Source of the DNA: Combretum micranthum
Taxonomy: Eukaryota; Streptophyta; Magnoliopsida; Myrtales; Combretaceae
Length of the DNA: 64,000 nucleotides
Direction of reading: 5' to 3'
Assembly (NCBI GenBank): GCA_024138025.1
Contig: JAMXBD010000716.1
Location: 310,001-374,000 of the forward strand
In this document: in pieces, positions 49,196 through 62,700 of the stretch
Position numbering within the stretch: the first letter of the stretch is position 1
Layout of the letters: every line of letters starts with the position of its first letter
Notes under the pieces: generated by a model
What the model was told of the DNA's origin: nothing
Seen by the model: the letters and a program-made list of their open reading frames with translations, nothing else
Database searches by the model: none
Program-made: the position numbers and the translations under genes

Positions 49196-51309
49196 ATCTT
49201 TATAAGTTTAAACTTGATGATGAAACCCTAATTACCTCGCATCATAATATTGGAACTAAATGTAGTTTGGTTAATGATAACTCTGCTTACTTGTGGTATA
49301 AACGCTTAGGTCACATATCCAAAGAAAGCTTGTAAGGATTAGTAAAGAATGAAACTCTTCATATTTTGAATTTTACTGACCTTGGAATGTGTGTGTTGAT
49401 TGTGTTAAAGGAAAACAAACTCGATACACCAAGAAAAGAGCCATAAGAAGCACATAACTTTTTGAAATTATACATACAGATATATGTAGACCTTTCGATG
49501 CTCCATCTTTTGGTGGAGAAAAGTATTTTATCACTTATATTGATGATTTTTCACGTTATACTTATGTCTATCTTTTGCATGAAAAATCCCAATCTATGAA
49601 TGCCCTTGAGGTATAAATCAATGAGGTTGAGAGACAATTAGATAGAAAAGTGAAAATTGTAAGATTTGATAAGGGTGGTGAATACTATGGGAAGTATGAT
49701 GAATTGAGGCAATGCCTAGGTCCATTTGCCAAATTTATTGAAAAGCATGGTATATGTGCTCAATACACTATGCTAGACACACAATAACATAATGGTGTTG
49801 CAAGGAGATGGAATTGTACATTAGTGGACATGGTTAGGAGTATGTTAAGTCATTCATCTTTACCTATATCCATGTGGGTTTATACATTAAAAACTGCAGT
49901 ATATTTGTTAAACAGGGTTCCTAGTAAAGCAGTTCCAAAGACCCCTTTTAAACTGTGGATTGGTAGGAAGCCTAGTTTACAATACCTACATGTGTGAGGT
50001 TATCCTTCAAAAGTAAGGATTTATAATCCACAAGAAAAGAAATTGGACTTTCGAACGGTTAGTGGATTCTTTATAGGATATCCTAAAATATACAAATGAT
50101 ATAGGTTTTACTGTCTTAATCATAGTATGAGAATTGTTGACACTGGAAATACCAAGTTCATTGAAAATAGCGAAATTAGTGGGAGTAAAGAATGGCATGA
50201 TGTGTGCATTAAAGAAGTTGGAGTATAAGTTCCTATACTTTTACCTTCTAAGCCAATTGATCCTAATATTGTAGAAATTCACCGAAGTGAAGAACAACAA
50301 GTAACTGATCAAACACATAATGGAGTTATAAACGATACCCCTATAGTGGAGGAACCACATAAAGCAACATTAAGAAGATCTTAAAGAGAGAGAAGATCTA
50401 CTATTCCTAATGATTATGTGGTTTACCTATAAGAGTCGGAACTTGCCATAGGGATTGGCAATGATCCAGTTTCATTTTCACAATCCATTGAATGTAATGA
50501 TTCTATTAAGTGGGTAAATTCCATGAAAGATGAGTTGAAATCTATGGATCAACACCAAGTCTAGGAACTCGTTGAATTGCCAAAAGGATGTAAAAGAGTT
50601 GGCTGTAAATGGGTCTTTAAGAGAAAGCAAGGCTCAAATAGCAATATTGAATGACATAAATCCAGACTTATTGCCAAAGGCTTTACTCAGAAGGATGGCA
50701 TTAATTATAAAGAGACTTTTTCATCGGTCTCAAAGAAGGACTCACATAAGATCATTTTGGCTTTGGTTGCTCATTATGATTTAGAGTTACACCAAATGGA
50801 TGTTAAGACCGCCTTTCTTCATGGAGATATGGAAGAAGTTTATATGGACTAACCTGAAGGCTTCTTAATTAAAGGAAATGAGCATATGGTATGTAAACTT
50901 AAGAAATCAATATATGGACTTAAACAAGCTTCTCGCCAATGGTATCTTAAGTTTAATGATACCATAACTTCTTTTGGTTTTAAAGAAAACACTATTTGGT
51001 GTATATACATGAAGGTTAATGGGAGCAAGTTTGTTTTCTTAGTATTATATGTTGATGATATCCTGATTACTGCTAATGAATTTGGTTTATTACAAGAAAC
51101 CAAAAATTTTCTTTCTAAGAGCTTTGAAATGAAAGATATGGGAGAGGCTACATATGTGATAGGAATTGAAATATTTCGTGATAGATCACAAGGATTGTTA
51201 GGCTTATTCCAAAAGGCTTATATCAATAAAGTTCTAGAAAGATTTAAGATGGACAAATGTTTGGTAGGTATAGTTCCAATTCATAGAGGAGATAATTTTG
51301 GTAGTATGC
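49196..51309 (+). pseudogene. copia pre-integrase, integrase and RT, broken
   Basis: The pre-integrase ends with LWYKRLGHISKESL at about 49291-49332. Integrase core: first aspartate in YIDDFSRYTY (about 49539-49568), second in RFDKGGEYYG (about 49661-49690); the glutamate expected in a GVAER-type motif is arginine (GVARRW, about 49795-49812), so the catalytic triad is broken. RT follows from about 50500 with VKTAFLHGDMEEVYM and an intact YVDDIL box at 51048-51065. At least ten in-frame stops interrupt the segment. The second nested LTR cuts it at 51309. Confidence 0.87.
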
Positions 51310-54300
51310 TGTAAACCCCTAAAATTTTTGGAATCGGTTTAGCTTAAAACCCTAAACCAGAAGTCAAATCGGATTTCCAAAGTCAACAAAACCCTAGTTT
51401 ACCGTAACCGCTTAAGTCTGGCATTGCCGTTTTCTTTGGCCCTAGAAAATGAAGTTGGAATAATTAGCTAGAATATTTTATAATAACTATAGGTTATATA
51501 AAAATATCAGTTTTGCGAAATTCGGGTGTCCTTTGAACCCGGTCGGACATAGTTCTTGAAAAACGTGTCCTAGGGCCCGGAATAGTGAAAATATTCCGAA
51601 TATACCATTAGACTCGTAAGAATATAATATTTTCAAAAATATCAGTTTCGTAATTTTTCGGTAAGTAAAAATAACAGATATAGCTATTTACGCGTATTTT
51701 CTTACTACTGATACTTTATTATATCTACTTTACATTACACTATTCATTACTATTCTACACTATTCTTTTATTCTACTTACACCTACTCTTACACACTCCC
51801 ATAACCTATAACCATTACTTTTTACCTTTCCCATAACTTTATTCACATCTACTTTATTTATTACTTCATTTAATCCACAAAATTACTTCCCCTCTCATAT
51901 CACCATGGCGGGCGCTTACCCCCCCCAAATCTCTCCTCAATTTGCTTAATTTTTATTTATTTTAATCACACAAAAATCACTCCACATTTTCCTATAAAAC
52001 CCCCTCCTCTTTCACTTCTTTCACACATTCACTATCCACAAATTCTATACTAAAACTCTCTCAAATTCTCCTCTCAAAAACTCTCTCAAAATATCCTCCC
52101 AAAACTCTATCAAATTTATTCTAAAACCACTTCTACCTACAACTAAAACCCATAACCATATACTATTACCAAAATCTTCTTTAGGTAATCATCTTCTATT
52201 ATTGTCTTCTTCTTCATGTTATGTAACTTTACATGACCATAGTTTGAGTTTCCAAAGACTAAATGTTATGGAAGCTATATTATGTTCATGTGTTGTTCTT
52301 GTTCATGAAAATCTATTTATGTTTATGTTATTATTTTGTTCATATTATTGTTACTATATCTAAGTATTATATATGTACATATTCTTTAGAGCATATAAGC
52401 TCACTTGCAATTTATTTACTTCATCCAAAGCAATTTATTTTATTATTCAATTGCAATTTATTTATTAATTCCATATCAATTTATTTACTTATTCATTGTT
52501 ATTTTAAGACTAGTCTTTAGTCTTAGACTTGTCCTCATCAAGTCAAAATAAGTTTTTCTTTCTTTCATTTTATTTTATTTTGGACTAGTACTTTTTAGTC
52601 CCGGAGCCTTGAAAAAGCTAAGACTCCAATACTTGACTTTTATACTTATGTTACGTGCTATTTTTTCTCATAATTCATGCTCATTTAAATGTTATCCAAA
52701 GTTTCAAGTTTTAAAAATAAATTGATAAAAAGGAGATTTTGACACTTAGAAAACAAGTTTATGTAAAGTAGAAGATCTATGGTTTAAAACAAAAATAAGG
52801 TTATCTCTTTTCAAGTTACAAGAAGAAACCACTAAGATTTTGGAAACTACTTTTACTATAAAAAGTCTCTTAAGTCATGTATTGTTCCACTTTGTTTTTA
52901 TAAAGAAAATAAAATTTTATGCATGGATGATTTCTATGAAAAACATAAAACATGAGGAAAGGATGGGAATTTTTCAAATAGAGATTTTTGCAAACAAATA
53001 GACAAAGGAATTTGTACAAGAAAAATAAATAGGAAGAATAGTGTATTTTCTAAAAACTCCAAAATAGTATTAGTATAGAAAACTTAGAAGAAAGAAAAAT
53101 TACTTTAAAAAAGTTACTTGGATATATATATATATATATATAAGCCAACATAAAACATTTTTTGTAAAACAAAAGAAACAAAATATTCATTTTACGAGAC
53201 TAACAAAAATGAATTCTTGTAAACTACATTTTTCTAAAAACTTTGAAACCAACATGATTTTATTTGAGCAATATGAATGGACAACAAATACTTGAGCATG
53301 AATAAATATGAACTAAGTAACCATAAAAGGAGGATTTTTCAGTTATATAGATAATCAAGTATTTATCAATCAAATTTTGATTGATTAAACCAAAGTTGTT
53401 TTTACATTGGATAATCAGTGGTGAATTTTGTCGCTACTGTTTCAGAACCTATATGACCTTGTTTGTTAAAAGTAATTTTGGAAATGGGTAGATCTTTTCA
53501 AGTAGGTAGAAATCGATATTTATGCGCGATTCCAAGTTAAAAATGACCAAGTTATGGCCATTTTAAGTTGGAACATTCCTCTAACGAACTTTTAACGTTC
53601 TTTTGACATTGTTTTGTCAAAATTAAGAAAATCATCAAGAAATACTCATTTTGGGTATTCTCTTTGGCTAGGTGACTCCAAGGAAGGATATCTTTATCCC
53701 GAAGATTATTTTGATTAAGAGGAGTGTGTGAACGACTCATCCGCATAGAGGAATAGTCGACATGGCATCGTGAGTTTATTTCTTTTAAATGCTACACTTG
53801 TTGTGCTTGTAATTTAGTTGCATTAGAAATAGGAAAAAACAAATGAATATGTATGTAAAATATTCCTTGAAGGAATCCTAAAGAATATCGAAGCCGGAAT
53901 TGTTTTAAATGATTGTTTTAGTATAACACTTGCTTTGTATAAAATGCTTTGATCACCATAAACTTGATAATAATAATGATTCGATATTATAAATAAAGGG
54001 ATTCATGCATACCACGAAGTGAGTCACATTGCATTTTGGGTTATTATCCTTGGTGAGAAGGATAGTAAGCTCATGTCGAAATCAACACTTGGCGGAAGAT
54101 CCGAAAGCGATTGCTTGTCAGCATTATGGAAAAAGGGAAATGCTTGGCGGAAGATCCGAAAGCAAGGCTCAATTCAAGTAGACTTCATGTGCTTGGCGAT
54201 ATTGATCGAAAGCATAAAACTTTTTTATTAAAAACTACTTATTTGAGGTTATGTATTACCAAACCCCGAATGGAGGGCGCAAATCCATTCGACATATAGT

Positions 54301-54825
54301 TCCCGGAAAACTATATGCCTTGTTTGCCCACGTGTATGTTGCATCACATTTGATTGTTTAAACAACTTGTTTGAAATCTCGTTATAAGAAGTTATTTATG
54401 GAAATAGTTCTCACTAAGCCTGTTAGCTTATACCCCATAGATATCTTTTGCAGTTTCCCTATTTATGGTTAAGGCCACGAGGACCCTGCGGGCAGGTAAT
54501 TTCTTTTTGGATAATGGAAATTCTAGATGAAGTTTAGTATTAGAACTAATGAATAAATATCTTGTAATAGAATAGTGATCTTGGAAATGTCACTAAGTTT
54601 GTAAAACCATTGTTATGAATAAATGTTTATTATGAATCCTCTTTTCTTAATGTGTTATTTATATTTTCTTAAGCTTCATAGTTCCATATATGGTCCTTTA
54701 AAGTTGTGAAAGCATGCCTTACACTTAATATAAAAGCTTTTGGGAATGGCTTAGGTTATCATACTTAAGCTTTAATATTGAGTGTGGCGGACTGTCACGT
54801 TTAGGGTACCCTTTGTGGCCTGACA
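51310..54825 (+). repeat. nested solo LTR of the long-LTR family (3516 bp), perfect duplication TATGC
   Basis: Begins TGTAAACCCCTAAAA and ends GTGGCCTGACA. TATGC stands at 51305-51309 and 54826-54830. The copia frame resumes directly after. TATA-like CCTATAAAACCCCC is at about 51990-52003. It carries a TA microsatellite at 53122-53143. No internal retrotransposon region remains, so this is a solo LTR. Confidence 0.92.
54088..54163. repeat. 21-bp direct duplication inside the LTR
   Basis: CTTGGCGGAAGATCCGAAAG, plus C, is present at 54088-54108 and 54143-54163, 55 bases apart. The related position in other copies (near 21320 and 48420) does not show the duplication. Confidence 0.8.
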
Positions 54826-54830
54826 TATGC

Positions 54831-55551
54831 AGTGTCCAAAGAATGATTTGGAACATAAACAAATGGCGACAATTCCTTATGCATATGTTGTTGCGAGTTT
54901 GATGTATCTTCAAACTTGTACTAGACCCGACATCAATTGCAGTGTTGGGATGTTGGACAGATATCAAAGTTATCCAGGATTGGATCACTGGAAAGCTGCT
55001 AAGAAAGTTTTGAGATCTTGCAAGGAACAAAGGACCACATGCTCTCTTATAGAAGGTTCAATCAGTTAGAGGTGGTTGGTTATTCAGATTCGGATTATGT
55101 TGGATGTGTTGATATAAGAAAATCCACATTTGGTTACCTATTCCTATTAGCTGGAGGGGTAATCTCATGGAAAAGAGCGAAGTAGTCTGTCATTGCTGCA
55201 TGGACCATGGAAGCATAATTTGTGACTTGCTTTGAGGCCACAATTCATGGCTTATGGCTGCAAAATTTTATTTCAGGGCTTCAAGTTATCGACACTATTA
55301 GTAAGTCGTTGAAAATTTACTGTGACAACTCTACAACAGTCTTCTTCTCAAAGAACGATAAGTATTCAAAGGGTGCAAAACACATGGAGATCAAATACTT
55401 GGCCGTTAAAGAAGAAGTTCAGAAACAAAGAGTGCCAATCGAACATATTAGTACAAACCTAATGATTACAGATCCATTAACAAAAGGATTAGCACATAAT
55501 ATTTTTAGAAAGCATGTTGAAAGAATGGGTATTATAGGACGTTCTGATTAA
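54831..55551 (+). pseudogene. copia RT end and RNase H, broken
   Basis: Continues pol after the second nested LTR: PYAYVVASLMYLQTCTRPD (about 54874-54930) is the usual end of RT, then RNase H with YSDSDYVGCVD (about 55080-55112). Stops appear near 55068, 55183 and 55216. The last frame 55222-55551 holds the terminal RNase H motifs (IYCDNSTTVFF, KHMEIKYLAVKE) and ends with a natural stop (TAA, 55549-55551). Confidence 0.87.
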
Positions 55552-55908
55552 AATTATTGTATTTGTTTGTATGACACTCTAGAGCTCAATTATAGTGTTT
55601 ATGATATTTCTTGTTTTCTATGTTGTATACATGATTGAAGTAGAATTATGTTAACAGGAATTATCTTTTATAAAGACATTAAGTAAGACTTTATTTATCT
55701 CTTCATTAAGTTATGTTTAAATTATGAATTAATTATGTAGTACATGGAAGAGACTATGTCGAGATGATGACGTACAACTGCCATGACTCTAATTAATTTT
55801 TAATTTAATTAATGTGATACGAAGGTACAATCAATATAATGAAGACTTAGAATAATGTTATTGTGCACATTATGTTTATTCTAAGCTATTACGAAACATA
55901 TATGGGCC

Positions 55909-55919
55909 AAGTGGGAGAA
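55909..55919 (+). other. polypurine tract of the copia element
   Basis: AAGTGGGAGAA, directly before TG at 55920, is the usual form of the copia polypurine tract and marks the 3' LTR start. Confidence 0.85.
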
Positions 55920-56371
55920 TGCTAGAATTTGTGGTCCATTATGTAAGTTTATTTAAGAACAATCTTGATTTTTAATCTAAATTATAAGACTTTTCGTGAT
56001 GGGATATCTTGATGGGAGACATCCATTAATTGTTTATGAAGAGGTATAGTCCTCTCTCTATTTTTTATATATATAAGTGAAAATTAAAGGAAAAGATACA
56101 CTTCTCATTTTTTTTTGTTTACATTTACTTCATCACAAAGTAAAAGGTCAAAAGAGAGAAATTATAGTCTCTTGAAGACATAAGGTTGGATTGGAGGGAT
56201 AAGGTGTCTATTAAAAAATTAAAAAATCTTATTCATCGAAATTTAATACGATATTATTGCTATGGAGAAAGGTACGCATCATTTATTCATTGTAAAAATC
56301 ATAAAATTCGAAAATCTTGAAATTGATTTGATGAAAAAATCATATCATATAAATTATGAAAACATCTTACA
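55920..56371 (+). repeat. 3' LTR of the copia element (452 bp)
   Basis: Starts TGCTAGAATTTG and ends ATCTTACA, with CACCA immediately after (56372-56376). Aligns with the 5' LTR over its full length, with small indels near 56118. Confidence 0.9.
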
Positions 56372-56376
56372 CACCA

Positions 56377-58454
56377 ATCATTAGTTTGATAAATGTTCCA
56401 TTATACTTATAAATACGTAGATCAAAAGAAACAGGAAAGAAAATGGTCTATAACTTAATTTTGTCTCATGCTTTTTTTTTATTGGTATTTATTCTGTTTT
56501 CTTTTCCCAACAGCTGATGCTAATTTAAGACGTAAAAATTATGCACCATGACAAACAATACCCAACAGCTACAGCAATATTAAATCTACTCCTTATTATG
56601 TTAAACTATCTGATTTTTATCTGTATTTTATTTATATTTACATCTTATCTGTATCTTATATGTATTAAATTCGTTTATAAATAAAAATATCCGTTTTTCA
56701 TTTGTATATATTTTTTTGATAAATATCTATTTGAAAATGATAAAAATAAGATGTTAAAATGAAAAAATAAATAAATCAAACAAATAGAGCCTTCGGCTGG
56801 TTTGAAGTTTTCCATCCATGAAGCAATGCGTACCAAGTAAGGCATTTAACTTCTTGTCAGTCTCAAGTTTTCGAGACCATGACGTTGTATCAACAACTAC
56901 TATCTACACGAACAGGACTCCCAAGCTTAGATTCATGCGCCGCAAAGTGCCATATATGGTATAGATACATTCGTCATTGTCCATTTGACTAGACTGATTC
57001 CTTTTAAAAGTAGCCGAGTTCGATGTTTTATCCTCCGAGAGATGGTTTATCTTGTTTTATTCCATAACAAACTTTTCCCCACGCAACTTCCTTGATATGC
57101 GTCACTTTAATGGGAACTTGAAGACAAAACGTAAAATCAGATGGTTTTAATTGTTTATTATAGTATAATGATATAAAAATTGGTTTCGTAATAGAATAAA
57201 TGAGGTCTGATTTCCTTCTTTTTTATTAGTTATAATATTAAGGAAAAAAAGAAAAAGAAAAAAGCTGCCTGTCTGGAATCTAAGGTTTAAATTTTATATT
57301 TTATCTCTCAATAGCGTCTTAATCCATTTAGTTTTTATTTTTTGTTGATATGTTTATACCTATAATATTTACTATTTATAATATTATTTATATGACAATT
57401 TATATACATAACGAAAAGATTAACGATATCACCATTTAAATCCGAGAAAATCATCCATCATTTGACGGCAGTAGGAAAGGGGTGCAAGTTATCACCATTT
57501 ATCATCACTTCATGACGTAGTGAAAGTATTTATTTGCAGGAAGAGAAATGGGATAACATTGTTAGCACAACGAATTTTCATATAAGTTAAAAAGGTTATC
57601 TTTTGGCTTTGGCATATTCTACTAGGTCAAGGGGATCTCAGAGAGTATCTCCTAATACATGGGCAGTCGGATTGGATAACTTGGTCTGAGACTCCAATAA
57701 GAATTGACTCGTTGGATTCCGTGAATCAATTGAACTAAGAAAAAAAGACGCTGGGAAACGAATCCTCTCCATGATCCAGATACGAGAATATATTTTTCAA
57801 CCAAATTTAAGACTGGTTCCAACCAGAGAAAGTCTTAGCTAGTGGCGCTATTTCTAATTCAAACACTGGTTAGAGCCAATAATTTAGTTCTTTTCTCCAA
57901 CTTGGTGGTGATATACACACGTGGTGTGTAACTCCCAATTATATACTAGTACATAGATGATATAGTGGGTGATTTTCAAAGTAATCACCACCTATATGTC
58001 CACGTGTTAGAATATCATCAGAAGTTATATATTACTTATGTATTGTTTTGAGTATTACACGAAGCATATAATACCTATTGAATCTTGTCTCAACTTGTTG
58101 CTAATAAAAAGTTCCACACCTTCCACCGAAAAAATTCTATAAAACGAGAGGAGGCAAACATGGAAAAATGATGGCTTAGATCTACTCTATAAGTAATTTC
58201 ATACTTATAACGTTAAAAAACGAGAAGGTAAGTATATTCAATAGGTAAATAAGGCGTAACGAATAATTATGCCATCATACGTTAGACCTGTCTCCTTTGC
58301 AACTCATATTAGTGCAAGAAAACGATGCAAATAACGCAGGCATGTAGTTTGATCAAAGAGGGATATTCTTAAGAAAATTTCGATAACATATTTGATAAAC
58401 TATTATTAAAACTATACAAAAGAAGTATTTATAGCAAGCCTAAGGAAGAGGACG

Positions 58455-58486
<32 letters not shown>

Positions 58487-58656
58487 ACAAAAAGATATAA
58501 TATAAAAAAATAATTTTTTAAAGCGTTTATGATCAAATACAACAACTTCTTTGATCGACTGCTTAGATTGATGGCTGTGGATCAATTCACTAGCACATAA
58601 TCCGATCAGTTGATTCATGTTCGGTTAACGACCAATGCACGGGATAGTTTGCATGG
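56377..58656. other. intergenic DNA, no gene recognised
   Basis: Mixed AT-rich sequence, with more balanced patches at about 56785-57120 and 57590-57800 that are not clearly coding on either strand. A (TA) microsatellite of 27 bases lies at 58455-58481. No intact frame over about 60 codons and no terminal repeats were found. Confidence 0.5.
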
Positions 58657-58664
58657 GATCGGAG

Positions 58665-59501
58665 TAGACATCATCATGGGTTGGTTCCAAACCGGGAACC
58701 GACCTGATCTGTTACCGGCGTTCCTGAACCGGGAACTGGTCCGGGAATAGCGGGTCTGAACTTGTAAAGGACCCGTCGGATGGTTCTATCCCTAAAAACC
58801 GTATGACCCGGCGGTTTTGGAACCATCGATTCAGGAACCGGTAGAACCTGCGGTTCTACACCATAAAAATTATAAAAAAAAGAATAGAAAATTATAAAAA
58901 ATTGTAATTATAAAATAAATATCTAAAATTATTTTCGCATAAATAATAAAAAATTTATTTCCTATTCACAATATTTAATGTGTTATTATTAACAACACAA
59001 GTAATAAATACATTTGAAATCATATATTGTTAAATTTATGCAGACTTCTAATCAAAGTAGACTTTCTTTCTTAATAATGTGTGATTCATTTTTTGTTATT
59101 GAGAATTATTTATATCTTGAATATTTTATAGTGTCACATTCTAATATAACAACTAAAAAAGTGCAAGTGATTGTATATAAATAAATTCGTAATTATAGAA
59201 TTTCTTTTAACTAATGCTATGAACAATTATTGTTAGGCTCAATGTTATTTCAAGTTAAAAATTTATTTTGCATTTTTTCTTAGTTAAATTAAGTAAATTA
59301 TTTAATTGATTTTTTTATTTTTTTATTTTTTATGGTTCCCGGTTCCTCTAGAACCAGAATCGAACCGTGGGAACCGGCGGTTCCTAAGAACCGGGACCGG
59401 ATCGGCTCCCACGGATCCGGTTCCGGTTCCACCACTTTTGGAATGGGGAACCGGCGGTTCGGGTCCGGTTCCAGACCCGAACCGAACCATGATGATGTCT
59501 A
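58665..59501. mobile_element. hAT-type non-autonomous element (837 bp), perfect 8-bp duplication
   Basis: Ends are TAGACATCATCATGG on the left and its complement CCATGATGATGTCTA on the right. GATCGGAG is at 58657-58664 and 59502-59509, a perfect 8-base duplication, the length hAT transposases make. Both subterminal regions (58680-58860 and 59330-59490) are packed with GGAACCGG/CCGGTTCC-type motifs, which act as transposase binding arrays in hAT elements (family knowledge). The middle is AT-rich and non-coding. The frames over 59306-59587 are reading the motif arrays. Confidence 0.92.
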
Positions 59502-59509
59502 GATCGGAG

Positions 59510-59704
59510 GCCATGGAATTGAAGATTCCTTCGCATACTCATTTTGGGATTCGGAGCTTTAGTTTTTTCTTTTCTTTTTTTTTTTAAATGCTAATTCATA
59601 AATTTAAGATGAGTACAGCTGCATTGCTAAGGTGAGAGGATTGTATTTAAAAGTTCTGAGTTCGAGCCGTGCTCATTATAAATGTGTATTGTAATAAAAA
59701 GCGC
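59510..59704. other. short region with tRNA-promoter-like (SINE-like) trace
   Basis: Near 59656-59680 the sequence GTTCTGAGTTCGAGCC resembles an internal B box, and the stretch ends in an A-rich tail (GTAATAAAAA, 59691-59700), as a SINE would. The A box side is not clear. The next long-LTR copy begins right after the tail. Confidence 0.3.
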
Positions 59705-62700
59705 CGTAAGTTTCTAGATTTTCTGGTATTGTAGATGATTTAATCTCAAACAGGAACCCTAAAAATTGAGTCAAGTTAAAATCGATTTCTAAAAGTCCTA
59801 AATGGGATCACATAAAAACTCAATAACCCTAAGGTGTTAGATGAATTAGGTAAACCCGAAATCCTAAAGATAAATAGTTTAATAAGAAAGTGTCATCGCC
59901 AAAATGAATTCATACTACAACCTAATCGACCAGGTTCAACCTTAAACTTTCAAAACCCTAGAATCGATCCAAACTAATTACAAGTCTAGGAAACCCTAGA
60001 TAATGTCAAATAACTGGGATAAACCTTAAAGTCTGATGAATAATATGAGAATAGAATACCATAAATATTAAGCCCTAAGAAAACGAGTATTTTCGAAAAC
60101 GAAACTAAATCCGATAATCAATCGACTCAGAAACCCTACGCCAAACAATTCATTTAGCAGATCTCTAACACACAAATCGATGATATATCCAAATATTATT
60201 TAATAATAAAATAATAAGAAATAATTAGCTATATTTGTAAACCCTCAGAATTTTACGGTAATCGTATAGGTAAAACCTTGGAGTCAAGAACAGAACCAAA
60301 ATCTCAAAATCAAATTGAGTCAATCTTAAACCCTAGACCCAATCAGACAGCTTCTAGAACTCTAAAATACTGAATAAATTGGAAAAATAATATAAACTCA
60401 AATTATGAATCAAATATATAGTATGTACCCTAAAACGATCTGTTTCGCCAAACTTCAACCATTTCAAACCTTTATAAGATCAATTTCCATGTTTGGATGC
60501 TAACATGCAAAACGAGAAAATATACCAACAAATGATCTACACTAGAAATGTATTAAGATATTTATAAAATATCAGATCAAGTTTTATCGGCTCATAAAAA
60601 TGTCAATTATAACTTTTATATGTGTATTTTTATCTCTACCGGTAATTTAATTGCCTTATCTACTATTCATTATTATTCACTCTACTCTACCTTTTCTTAT
60701 ACCTACTCTTACGTACCTACCTCTTACATTTTCTTTTCTATAAAACTATCACACTTTTTACTTAACTTTTCTTATACTTTTATACTTAATTAATTTTTTT
60801 CTCTCTCTCTTCCCTCTCTGTGGCAGACACCCCCTTCCTTTTCTCTTTTATTTTTTTCATTTATTTTTACATCTTTAATTCCTTTTTTTCTTCTCTATAA
60901 ATACCCATACATACCTTTACTTCTTTCACACCTTTCTTTACATATAACAAAACTCTATCAAATTTTCTCTCTAAGAACTCAAACTCTCCCCCCTCCCTTC
61001 TTTATTTACTGTTGATACCCTCCCTCTTCCACACATGCACACACTTTGTTGTTTATTTAGGTGAACACCTTAAACACCCTCCTCATATTATATTATGTAA
61101 CATGTGTCTGTGTATGTCTTTGAATGTATTTATAAAAATCCCCATGATGCATAATAATACGGAATGAGAATGCAATACAACATATTTAGTTCATGTTACA
61201 CAATACCATGTCTTTATTTATGTTCATGTTATATTTATGATGATTATGCTCTTGTCACTAACCTAACTTTTTATATTTATTTATGTATATATATGTTTTT
61301 ATAATTTTTAGAGCCTAAATGATCACTAGTCTAATCTTTTTATTTCATGCTCTTTATTTCATCTACTTGATTTAATTAATTGCTTTTAAGACTAGTCAAT
61401 TTCTAGTCTTGGACTAGTTAATAAATTAAGTCTGAAGGAGATTGGAATAATTCAAGTCTCGGAGAGCTTTAACACCAATCTAAGACTCCTATGCTTTTTC
61501 TATATATTTGTCTTGATTTTATTTATGAGACTAGAAAATTTCAAGTCTCGGAAAGCCTTAATAAAATCTAAAACTTCCATTCCTCATTTCTTTATGTTTT
61601 GATTTTTCTTATTATATATGGTGACCGGATAAATATGAGGTCCATGAAGCCTTGATTATAGTCTAAGACTTCCACGCTTTTGTTTCTAGTTTTTCTTGTA
61701 ATTTCATTCACAATTTTGTTTATCTCTTGTTCCGAGTCAATTTTGCTAAAATTAATAAGTATGGTTAAGTTCATGTACATAGATTCTCATAGTGATGTTG
61801 TCATAATAGACTCTTAAAATTTGAATGTTGATAATTCTTTGTTATGCGATAATTTTTTAAATCTTATTCTTCAAAGCTTTATGAATCATTTGGACACAGG
61901 AAAAATTTGGGAACAAAAATTTATCTTAAATTTCTTTTAAATGCCGTGACCTACATATGATACTCGAGAAATTTTACAACTCGAATTTTTTTTCTCAAAA
62001 AACACATAAAAGCCAATGTTATGAAAATCAAACAATAAATAAAAATAGTAAATAAAAATTCTAAGGTAAATAATGACATTTATGTTCAAATTCAACTTAT
62101 TGATTTTAAAGTATTAGAAATAAGAGTTATTGCAAGTTTTCAAGATTTAACCTTTGTAAACTTGAGAAATTCTATTCCCATGAATCTATTTAATGAATAA
62201 ATTTCTTTGAGCAAAATCAATAGGATCATGCTTGTATTTGAACCATCTTTATGTCCCTAATGTGTTTTAAGTCTATGAATAAATTATAGGCATGTCCTAG
62301 AAAGTGTAAATGAGATAAAAATTGTAAAGGTGTTAGAAATTAAAACTGGAATCATCTCGATGCAATTTTTACCGTGTAATTCCAAAACTAAATGATCCTA
62401 AATGTTAAAAATAACCGTAGAAATGGATAGAGAATTTAAAGTAAGTAGAAAACGACTACTGATATGCAAAATTTTGACTTAAAATGAGTAAGTTATGGTC
62501 TTTTTAAATTAGAACTTTTATTACTAGGAAAAATAACATAAATAGAATAGGTAAAATTATAAATTTAAGAAGAACCTATACGAAATACTCATCCTAGGTA
62601 TTTCTTTTATTTAGGTGATGACGAGTTAGATGCACCCTTCTCAGATGACTATTTCGATTGAAGTTTTTAAGAAATGGCCGAGTGAGTTTTTCCACTAAAA

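Larger units (their letters stand above)
42553..56371 (+). mobile_element. complete-structure Ty1/copia element, coding-dead, with two solo LTRs nested inside
   Basis: Both LTRs, primer site, polypurine tract and a perfect target duplication CACCA (42548-42552 and 56372-56376) are present. The order gag, protease, integrase, RT, RNase H is that of copia. Without the nested insertions and their duplicated pentamers it would be about 6.66 kb. Many stops interrupt the single polyprotein frame. The two LTRs differ at many sites, so the insertion is old, and the nested LTRs are younger still. Confidence 0.92.

Noticed and set aside
50849..51103. Minus-strand 84-codon frame
   Set aside because: Shadow of the copia RT frame on the plus strand.
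59306..59587. Proline/glycine-rich frames on both strands
   Set aside because: They translate the GGAACCGG arrays at the right end of the hAT element.
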